Shown here: piece by piece, positions 1-6,326 of the stretch
Numbering within the stretch: the first letter of the stretch is position 1
Layout: every line of letters begins with the position of its first letter
NCBI GenBank assembly: GCA_049325415.1
Contig: JBMOLL010000084.1
Coordinates: forward strand, 1 to 7,895
DNA: 7,895 bases
Origin: JBMOLL01 sp049325415
GTDB taxonomy: Bacteria; Bacteroidota; Bacteroidia; Bacteroidales; GCA-2748055
Direction of reading: 5' to 3'
The notes under the pieces: model-generated
The model's database searches: none
What the model saw: the letters and a program-made list of their open reading frames with translations, nothing else
Told to the model about the DNA's origin: nothing
Program-made: the position numbers and the translations under genes

Positions 1-44
1 GAATTATGAAAAACCGGAACAGTGGTACCGGCAAGCGGCTTGAT

Positions 45-78
45 TTTTCCTTCCCGCCCCGCGGGGCGGGAAGGAAAA
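45..78. repeat. Perfect 34-bp GC-rich palindrome
   Basis: Every base from 45 to 61 pairs with its partner from 78 back to 62, so the element is a perfect inverted repeat with no spacer. The left arm runs TTTTCCTTCCCGCCCCG, almost all pyrimidine, and the right arm is almost all purine. As RNA it would fold into a very strong hairpin closing on a CCGCGG core. It differs from a normal intrinsic terminator: the T run precedes the stem and an A run follows it, on both strands, so no U tract trails the hairpin in either direction. It may still mark the 3' end of the remnant at 98-268, or be a dispersed REP-like palindromic unit. The structure is read directly; the role is inferred. Confidence 0.85.
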
Positions 79-97
79 GAATACTTATCTTAGTGAA

Positions 98-268
98 TCA
101 GTTGTCTAAAGCTGGGGAGTAGTTCTTACATCCGGCCCTGTTCAGCTCCTCATCCAGGAATTTGCACTTTACCGGGTAGCCGTTGTCGATCAGGATAAAC
201 GTGGTATCGGTTTGTACCAGGTAACAGGATACACCACCGAAATTGATCGTTGAAAGTTTTGTATTCAT
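98..268 (-). pseudogene. Truncated MBL-fold metallo-hydrolase, N-terminal remnant
   Basis: This 56-residue frame begins MNTKLSTINFGG and continues with GVSCYLVQTDTTFILIDNG and LDEELNRAGCK. That is the usual opening of metallo-beta-lactamase-fold hydrolases: two beta strands, the 'ILID.G' turn and the helix before the metal site. In intact members the HxHxDH zinc motif follows within about 15 to 25 residues. Here a stop comes about 9 residues after AGCK, no such motif is visible in the next bases in any minus frame, and the palindrome at 45-78 follows 20 bases later. The protein could not bind its metals, so I read it as a decayed or interrupted gene. The frame stays open upstream to a TTG at 421, adding 51 residues that include a hydrophobic stretch like a signal peptide (RIAIIIRLLALSGLLVF). 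The ATG at 268 is preferred because family members start near this point. Confidence 0.55.
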
Positions 269-436
269 CGGACCCTGTCCATTAAGTTGGGTGAAAACTA
301 GTAATCCGGATAAAGCCAGAAGCCTGATAATTATAGCGATACGTCTGTAAAACCCTGGTCTGTCAGCAGTTTGAACCGTAGTTCCCCGGTCGTAAATGGA
401 TTTGCAGTTCCGACCTTTCAAAGCGAGACTTTTTAC

Positions 437-470
437 TAAATGTACAAAATTTTACTGAGGCGGTCTCAAA
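437..470 (-). promoter_or_regulatory. Candidate Bacteroidota promoter facing the MBL remnant
   Basis: Read on the minus strand, TTTG (470-467) is followed after 22 bases by TACATTTA (444-437), which fits 7 of 8 positions of the Bacteroidota -7 box TAnnTTTG. Spacing is at the long end of the usual range. Transcription would begin near 430, only about 10 bases before the TTG at 421. That would suit the longer form of the truncated protein, or leave a leader of about 160 bases before the ATG at 268. Short AT-rich matches occur by chance, so this is tentative. Confidence 0.3.
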
Positions 471-568
471 ATTGAAGTTTTCCCGGATTGAGCATGAGAT
501 TTATATCCGAAGGTTTAAAGATCCCCCGGAGGGAGACTGTTTCCTGCGATTATTAACCTTTTCTGTTT

Positions 569-620
569 ATTCCGGAGCCGGACTTTCATGCCGGCGCTTA
601 CGTTTTCCCGTTGCCGGAAT
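569..620. repeat. Nested inverted repeat (two-tier hairpin)
   Basis: Outer arms ATTCCGG (569-575) and CCGGAAT (614-620) pair perfectly over 7 bp. Inside them GCCGG (577-581) and CCGGC (591-595) pair over 5 bp around a 9-base loop. The whole would fold as a stem with an asymmetric internal loop in RNA from either strand. It lies about 85 bases past the fucosidase stop, so it may be a 3'-UTR structure of the operon transcript or a decayed REP-like unit. There is no U tract beside it. The pairing is seen directly; the function is unknown. Confidence 0.4.
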
Positions 621-703
621 GACGCACAACTGTGCTGCAGGGAACAACTATTTTCCGGGAGCTGCCTCAGAAGCGGTCATCCCGTGCTTTCTGTTTGAAC
701 TCT

Positions 704-2788
704 TTATTCTGTAATGATATCTATTTCAGCAAATCCGGCCCTGTTGTTTTTACCTTCGGTATTATCTACGGTCGTTAATTTGAAGTAACGGGCCTTTTCC
801 GCCGGAAAAATCCTGGTTTGCATCAGGGGATTGTTGCGGATGTTTGAAAATTCGCCTTCGCTGACCAGTTTCCATGTTTTTTTATCGCCGGAAATATAAA
901 ACCTGTAATAGGTAATGAAGGCACAGGGCCAGCGGCTCTGATCGGGCAGATATTTAAATCCGCACAGCGTATGTTCCGTTCCCAGATCAATCACCAGTTC
1001 AGCCGGATTTGTTTCCTTGTTTGCCAGACACCAGCTGCTTGCCGGATCTCCGTCTAAGATCTTCCCGGCGTTCTCATCGTCAGTACCTGTTATTTTCCAG
1101 TCCTTCCGGCATATGTCGAACGTTTCGGTGCATACCGGACTGCATTTGCCAGTGGCCGGGTCTACTGCTATGGCTTTAACAACAATTTTCCCATCGGATT
1201 TTAGCGCTTCTGTGAACCTGGACGACTGTGGTGTTGGTTCACTTCCATCCAGTGTATAATAAAAGTAAGGTCCGATCTCATCTGAAAAGATGTTTATTTC
1301 TCCGCTTTGCTTCCTGGTTATTACCGGTGCATTCAGAAATGCCGGTGCATTATAGATGCCGATGTTTGATATTAAGAGGCAACTTTTGGAATCGGTTATA
1401 TTCAGGCGGACAGCGGTGGCGCTTACTCCCGGAAAGCGAAGGATACGCTTATACCCAATCGTAGTGGCTTTTGCCACTTCTTTCCAGGTCCCGTCGATCA
1501 GAGCATCTACAGTAAAGGCTTTTACACGCTGTCCGGAGCGGATATACTCCTGTACCAAAAACCGGTTGAATAAGGTCGGCGTGCCAAAATCAATCGTCAG
1601 GGAGGCTTTCGTAACACTGTCATTTGTGGCCCAATAGCTGTTTTTATCCCTGTCAATGGCCTTTCCCGCAGCATACCTTCGTGCGTTTCCACGGGTGTCT
1701 GTCGCACGGGCCCTTGCTTTTTCCACCAGATTGACCGCAAATGATTCCTTAATGGCCCGGGCAAAACCCAGCGCGGCCTGTTCATCGTTTTCATGGATCA
1801 GGCCATCCGGCGTAATCGGAAAATTGAGTAAGAGGCAACCATTGCGACCTATGGAATTATAATAGGTTTCCATCAGGAATGGAACTGTTTTTACTTTGCT
1901 GTCTTCGCCAGGATGATAAAACCATTCCGGCCTGACCGAGGTATTAACTTCAGCCGGAACCCATGAATCGCCGTCTTCCAGTCCGAAATGCAGCATTCCC
2001 CAGTCGACCTCACCCTGGCCGTTTAATAAACTCCAGTTGGTTTCACCGACATAGCCTTCTTCCGTCCCCACCCAGCGCAGATCAGCCCTGTCGCCTCCAT
2101 CGTTCCAGATCACAATACCCGGCTGAAGCTCACGTATCATCCGGTAGGTCGGCTGCCAGTCGTAATAAGTTGTGCGATCGATAAGCCTGTTTTCATTTGC
2201 GCCGCCGTAATAGCCGGTGCCGCCGTTGGCACCATCGAACCATATTTCAAAAATATCCCCGTAGCCGGTAAGCAGCTCTTTAATCTGATTTCTGAAGTAG
2301 GTGATGTATTCCGGTTTACCGTAATCAGGATGGTTTCTGTCCCAGGGAGAAATGTAAATGCCCATTTTTAATCCGTATTCCCTGCAGGCATCGGCCATTT
2401 CCCTGACTACATCACCCTTGCCATCCTTCCATGGTGCATTCTTTACTGAATATCCGGTGTATTCCGAAGGCCATAAACAAAAACCGCAATGGTGCTTGGC
2501 TGTAATGATTATGCCTTTCATTCCGGCTTCTTTGCAGATACGTGCCCACTGGCGGCAATCCAGCTTTTCCGGATTGAATAAATTTACATCCTCATTTCCG
2601 TAGCCCCACGATTGGTCGGTATAGGTATTCAGCGAGAAATGTACGAAGGCATAATATTCCATCTCCTGCCATTGCAGTTGATTTTCTGTGGGTACCGGAC
2701 CGACGGGCATGGGTTCCGGAGTCCTTTTACAGCTCCACAGGAAGACCGGGACCGCGAACAGAACAACAAGGGGCAGACGGAGCATCAT
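704..2788 (-). CDS. Alpha-L-fucosidase, GH29, lipoprotein with two F5/8 type C domains
   Basis: It should hydrolyse terminal alpha-L-fucose from glycans while tethered to a membrane outside the cytoplasm. With the ATG at 2788 it has 694 residues: a lipoprotein signal ending FLWSC (lipid Cys20), a GH29 barrel (about 35-350), an F5/8 type C (CBM32-like) module (about 360-480), a chitobiase C-terminal/FN3-like module with YYTLDGSEPT (about 487-558) and a second F5/8 module to the end. Barrel landmarks are KHHCGFCLWPS, EIWFDGANGG with the likely nucleophile Asp185, and PAEVNTSVRPEWFYH with the likely acid/base Glu280. These resemble GH29 subfamily B, which prefers alpha-1,3/1,4-fucose next to galactose; the subfamily is inferred. 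An ATG at 2818 would overlap the GH42 gene by 29 bases. The ATG at 2788, one base after the GH42 stop in an A-rich context (TAAATAAAATGATG), fits translational coupling and gives a compact signal peptide. It is the last gene of the unit. Confidence 0.93.
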   Translation of the reverse strand: MMLRLPLVVLFAVPVFLWSCKRTPEPMPVGPVPTENQLQWQEMEYYAFVHFSLNTYTDQSWGYGNEDVNLFNPEKLDCRQWARICKEAGMKGIIITAKHHCGFCLWPSEYTGYSVKNAPWKDGKGDVVREMADACREYGLKMGIYISPWDRNHPDYGKPEYITYFRNQIKELLTGYGDIFEIWFDGANGGTGYYGGANENRLIDRTTYYDWQPTYRMIRELQPGIVIWNDGGDRADLRWVGTEEGYVGETNWSLLNGQGEVDWGMLHFGLEDGDSWVPAEVNTSVRPEWFYHPGEDSKVKTVPFLMETYYNSIGRNGCLLLNFPITPDGLIHENDEQAALGFARAIKESFAVNLVEKARARATDTRGNARRYAAGKAIDRDKNSYWATNDSVTKASLTIDFGTPTLFNRFLVQEYIRSGQRVKAFTVDALIDGTWKEVAKATTIGYKRILRFPGVSATAVRLNITDSKSCLLISNIGIYNAPAFLNAPVITRKQSGEINIFSDEIGPYFYYTLDGSEPTPQSSRFTEALKSDGKIVVKAIAVDPATGKCSPVCTETFDICRKDWKITGTDDENAGKILDGDPASSWCLANKETNPAELVIDLGTEHTLCGFKYLPDQSRWPCAFITYYRFYISGDKKTWKLVSEGEFSNIRNNPLMQTRIFPAEKARYFKLTTVDNTEGKNNRAGFAEIDIITE

Positions 2789-2789
2789 T

Positions 2790-4829
2790 TTATTTAATTT
2801 CGATAAATTCAGGTTCATAGGGAGCTAAACTAAAACTGCCATTATAGCTTTTTCCGGATAAAATACTTTTTGCCTTGCCCTTCAGGGCTATCTCTTTGGA
2901 TTCTCCACTGACATTCAGGTAGAGGAAGTGCTTTTCGTCGATCTGTCTTGCCATTATTCCTGATGGGACATCAGGGCCTTTTTTTATGCCCAGTTCATTG
3001 ATCAGGTCGTCAAATAAACTGCCCAGGGTATTGCCATCGGCAGGCAGACCAACATAAATGGCACGACCTTTCCCATAGTGATTCGAGGTTATTATGGGGT
3101 AATTCTTATCCAGACCGGAGATATACCCGAGCACCTCAGCTCCCTCAGGGTAGACCAGGTCAAACCGGGCAGATTCCGTATTCACTGCTTTGCCATCATA
3201 GCTAATTTCAAGTTTGTTTCCTGTAAAAGCTTTTGCGGATAGTTCATTCATGGCTTCGGTTTCTTCATAAGCACCCAGCCGGATACCGAAAACATCACTC
3301 AAAAGGCCCGGACGGCGGGTGGAAAAGACCTGACCGGTCGTATCAGTGATAGCTGAATTACTGGTCATTACCACTGTCCCCCCGTTCTTAACGTAGTTTC
3401 TGATCTTTTCAGCTCTGAGTTCATCCATTACAGCGTGTCCGGGGATCATGATCAGCTTGTAATCCAGGTCGCTGTATCTGATGTCGAGCATCCGTGAATC
3501 GATGTTGCGCCAGTAGCAGAGATCCCAGCAGGCCTGTACCTGGTTGTCGTGCCGGACGGGAAAACAGCGGCTCGCGATCTGGCTCGGAAAGGAGTAGGCC
3601 AGTCCGATCTCTGCCTTGAGTTTATAGGGAAAGAATTCCTCAATTTTCCTGAATTCTTCGGCAATTTGTTTGTATTCATCATATTTCCGATTGGGTATGC
3701 CATCCCAGTCGAGCATGCCGATCAGGTATTGCTCTTCTCCGGCCCACATACTTTGCCAGGTCCAGCCGCAAACCATCTGGTTACCGTACATCAGGCTGGC
3801 ATAAGCCGATTTTCGTATCGATCCGGGCACTGCGGTCATGGTGGTAAACTCGCTGCACCAGAACGGATTCTCACTTTCGAACTGGATGCGGGAAATGCCG
3901 AATGACGCATTCATTACACCCCAGTTGGTGTTCAGCGAAAGCCCCGGGTAAAAGCCTTCTCCCTGGCGGGTCATTTTTCCCGAATAGGCAAGAGGGGCAT
4001 AGTCGAAATACTTCAAACTGCTGAAATACCATGCATTGGTGTTGGTTAGTGTACCAGGGGCATTGGTGTTCACCACTTCGAGCACCTTAAAGAGTATACC
4101 CTGAACCTCATATGAGATGAACTGCCTGAAATCAAGCATTTTCTCGGGCATGTCGTTACTGTAGATGCCCGGAGGCAGACCGATCTCCTCCCAGTCATTG
4201 AGTCGCCGTGACCAGCGCTGGGTCGCCCAGGCTGAATTGAGCCGGTCAAGGTTCGAATACTTCATCTTCAACCAGGATATGAAACGCTGGCGCACTGTTT
4301 CTGAATAGGATATACGGCCATCACCCGATTCGTTATCAATTCCGAAAGCAAGCAAAGCCGGATGTCCGGCATATCGCCGGGTAAGCACATCTGTAAACCG
4401 CAGGGCGTATTTTTGATAATCGGGATCGCCCACATCCTCCATGTAGCGGTGGTTGGGATATTGTACATCACCATTCTCGTCGACAATATCAATCGATGGG
4501 TACATCTGATGCAACCACAGCGGTGCCGGCCTGATGGCAATATCCAGAATCACCCCTATCTCTGCTTCTGCAAAGAGATCCATCACCTCATCAAACCATT
4601 CAAAGTCGAACTGTCCTTCGGATAGTTCGTAACTGTCCCAGGCCAGGTGACCAAGGCGAACAACAGTGAATCCGGCTTCTTTCATCATCCGGATATCTTC
4701 CCTGATCTTTTCGGGATCCTTATTATCATGCGGATGATAGTTGGTTCCTACATACAGTTGCTGTCCTTTTAAAGGCGACTCCCCGACAAGCGAAATGATA
4801 AGCAGTGCAAGTACAATGAATGGCTTCAT
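2790..4829 (-). CDS. Beta-galactosidase, GH42, secreted
   Basis: The product (679 residues from the ATG at 4829) is a GH42 retaining beta-galactosidase. It opens with a Sec signal peptide (MKPFIVLALLIISLVG...KGQQ), so it likely works in the periplasm or outside the cell. The barrel (about 25-395) starts YVGTNYHP and contains REDIRMMKEAGFTVVRLG, the substrate-pocket stretch IRPAPLWLHQMYPS, the acid/base in FGIDNESG (Asn166-Glu167) and the nucleophile in NPFWCSEFTT (Glu327). A trimerisation domain like Glyco_hydro_42M (about 403-610) with IRNYVKNGGTVVMTS and HYGKGRAIYVG follows, then a small beta C-terminal domain. Length matches the family. The usual YYPEQW near the N-terminus is YHPHDN here, so substrate preference may differ from the type enzymes. 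The frame stays open upstream to a TTG at 4859, but the ATG gives a proper signal peptide. The symporter gene ends 45 bases upstream and the fucosidase follows at once, so co-transcription is likely. Confidence 0.93.
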   Translation of the reverse strand: MKPFIVLALLIISLVGESPLKGQQLYVGTNYHPHDNKDPEKIREDIRMMKEAGFTVVRLGHLAWDSYELSEGQFDFEWFDEVMDLFAEAEIGVILDIAIRPAPLWLHQMYPSIDIVDENGDVQYPNHRYMEDVGDPDYQKYALRFTDVLTRRYAGHPALLAFGIDNESGDGRISYSETVRQRFISWLKMKYSNLDRLNSAWATQRWSRRLNDWEEIGLPPGIYSNDMPEKMLDFRQFISYEVQGILFKVLEVVNTNAPGTLTNTNAWYFSSLKYFDYAPLAYSGKMTRQGEGFYPGLSLNTNWGVMNASFGISRIQFESENPFWCSEFTTMTAVPGSIRKSAYASLMYGNQMVCGWTWQSMWAGEEQYLIGMLDWDGIPNRKYDEYKQIAEEFRKIEEFFPYKLKAEIGLAYSFPSQIASRCFPVRHDNQVQACWDLCYWRNIDSRMLDIRYSDLDYKLIMIPGHAVMDELRAEKIRNYVKNGGTVVMTSNSAITDTTGQVFSTRRPGLLSDVFGIRLGAYEETEAMNELSAKAFTGNKLEISYDGKAVNTESARFDLVYPEGAEVLGYISGLDKNYPIITSNHYGKGRAIYVGLPADGNTLGSLFDDLINELGIKKGPDVPSGIMARQIDEKHFLYLNVSGESKEIALKGKAKSILSGKSYNGSFSLAPYEPEFIEIK

Positions 4830-4874
4830 TTGAAAATATTTTCGTTTATCCAAAAACAAAAAGCCGTATGCCGG

Positions 4875-6326
4875 TTATTGCTTCTTCTGTTCCTCTCCGC
4901 TGCCAAAGAACCGGTCATCCTTCAATCCGGTCAGCTGCCGGCACACCCGCAGTTCCTCATCCACCAGGACGATGTTTGTTTCGCCGGCTTTGAAGCGCTT
5001 CAGCACCGAACTCAGGATGCCGAATTCCTTCCTGCCCAGCGGGTACCTGCGCAGACTGAGAAGGGCGAAGGCCAGGAAGGCAAGGGGGATGACACAGAAG
5101 AGCAGGCGCAGGCCCCAGTCGGTGGTGGCGGAAACCGTTCCCGCGCTGACGGCCTCTTCGCTGTAGCCGATCACATCCAGGGCGATCCCGAGGATCCCCA
5201 CGACCACCCCGCCCGACAATTTCCGGAGGAAGGTCGAAACGCCCGAATAGAGTCCTTCCCTTCTCCGGCCGGTGATGAGTTCATCCACATCGGCAATGTC
5301 GGGCAGGACCGACCAGGAGAACAGGTTACATCCGGCTCCTCCGACACCGATCAGCGAGCAGATCGCGATTACAAGATAGCCCGGTGTGGCGGGTGTCAGG
5401 AACATGATGGCGATACTGGCCGCCATCCAGATCCCGGCGGAAATATAGGCCGGCGTGGTCTTGTCCTTTTTCTGGGACACGTAGGAGAACACTCCGATAA
5501 AAATGAGCTGGGTGACCAGGATGATGCCCATGATCGGGACGAAGAGTTCCTTCATCTGCAGGGACACCGTCAGGAAATACACCGCCAGGGTCATCACGGT
5601 ATCAATGGCCATCTGGCAGAGGATGAATACACTTACGTAAACGCGGAAGGAGCTGTTTTTAAGTACGGAGAGCCAGTCTTTCAGGCGTATCGACGGACTG
5701 GGCGTCGTTTCATTCTCCCAGGTGCCCAGGAACACAGCCAGCCAGGCCAGCGCGAAGACCACGCCGAAGCTCAGTCCCATGATGAGGTAGCCCTGCCGGG
5801 GATCGGGAAAGGCTCCCGTGATCATTGCCGGGACCGTGGCACACAGGATGGCCGCACCGGCAGAAAAGCCAAGGCGCATGCCCGTGAAGGCGCTCCGGCG
5901 GTTGTAGTCCCTTACCATGTCGGACAGGATGGCGTTGTAGGGGACCATCACAATGGTGAAGGCCGTGGAAAAAAAGATGTAGGACAGGGTATAGTAAATG
6001 AATTTAGCCGTGGTGCCGGTGATGCCGAAGCCGTACCAGAGCATGACCCAGGAGGCAAAAACCGGGACAGTGCCCAGCAGGAAATAGATGCGGCGGCGGC
6101 CGAAACGGGAGCGGGTGCGGTCAGACAACTGCCCCATGAAGGGGTCGGTTATGGCATCCCAGGCCTTCCCGATGAATACGATGCTGCCGGCCAGGGTTCC
6201 CGAGAAACCCTCCACATTGGTCAGGTAAACAAGCAGCAACAGCCCGACGATAATAAAGGCACCCCCGCCGTAAATATCGCCGGCGGCATAGGAGATCCTG
6301 CTGATCAGTTCTTTTCTGTTTTTCAT
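4875..6326 (-). CDS. GPH-family (MelB-like) sugar:cation symporter, MFS
   Basis: This 483-residue inner-membrane protein has about 12 hydrophobic segments and belongs to the glycoside-pentoside-hexuronide:cation symporters. In the N-terminal half, ISYAAGDIYGGG carries Asp17, which matches a sugar-site Asp of MelB. KAWDAITDPFMGQLSDRTRS follows, with Asp57 and Asp61 in the DxxxD spacing of the MelB cation site, then the RFGRRR loop. The second half contains the family signature LPDIADVDELITGRRREGLYSGV (about 341-363). A hydrophilic tail of about 50 residues faces the cytoplasm. The likely role is Na+- or H+-driven uptake of a mono- or disaccharide released by the two hydrolases next door, perhaps galactose or fucose; the substrate cannot be read from sequence. 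Its ATG overlaps the stop of the acyltransferase gene (ATGA), showing translational coupling. The gene is GC-rich, and a 505-codon frame runs antisense to it, which I take as a by-product of composition. Confidence 0.92.
   Translation of the reverse strand: MKNRKELISRISYAAGDIYGGGAFIIVGLLLLVYLTNVEGFSGTLAGSIVFIGKAWDAITDPFMGQLSDRTRSRFGRRRIYFLLGTVPVFASWVMLWYGFGITGTTAKFIYYTLSYIFFSTAFTIVMVPYNAILSDMVRDYNRRSAFTGMRLGFSAGAAILCATVPAMITGAFPDPRQGYLIMGLSFGVVFALAWLAVFLGTWENETTPSPSIRLKDWLSVLKNSSFRVYVSVFILCQMAIDTVMTLAVYFLTVSLQMKELFVPIMGIILVTQLIFIGVFSYVSQKKDKTTPAYISAGIWMAASIAIMFLTPATPGYLVIAICSLIGVGGAGCNLFSWSVLPDIADVDELITGRRREGLYSGVSTFLRKLSGGVVVGILGIALDVIGYSEEAVSAGTVSATTDWGLRLLFCVIPLAFLAFALLSLRRYPLGRKEFGILSSVLKRFKAGETNIVLVDEELRVCRQLTGLKDDRFFGSGEEQKKQ

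Larger units (their letters stand above)
269..703. other. Gene-free stretch between the fucosidase and the MBL remnant
   Basis: No convincing gene is seen on either strand. The minus strand carries the open but doubtful N-terminal extension of the MBL remnant (269-421), then a promoter-like site (437-470), a nested inverted repeat (569-620) and the 3' flank of the fucosidase. The plus strand has an 80-codon open frame (472-714) that starts at TTG and shows no recognisable domain. No strong hairpin with a U tract is found just after the fucosidase stop, so where its transcript ends is unclear. Confidence 0.6.

Noticed and set aside
1..44. Minus-strand peptide-like reading at the left edge (KPLAGTTVPVFHN)
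   Set aside because: Only about 14 codons lie outside the palindrome and no family is recognisable, so it cannot be supported as a gene from this window.
525..540. A CCC/GGG hairpin with TCTTT after it on the minus strand
   Set aside because: The stem is only about 4 bp and lies 160 bases beyond the fucosidase stop, so I do not call it a terminator.
624..635. Small inverted repeat GCACA-AC-TGTGC
   Set aside because: Five-bp arms with a two-base gap are expected by chance at this length.
472..714. An 80-codon plus-strand open frame next to the fucosidase end
   Set aside because: It starts at TTG, has no recognisable motif, runs through the nested inverted repeat and faces the fucosidase tail. 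It is most likely noncoding.
4850..4876. A possible terminator between the symporter and GH42 genes (short CCG/CGG stem followed by T runs on the minus strand)
   Set aside because: The stem is only 3 bp, too weak for termination, and the short gap suggests read-through in an operon.
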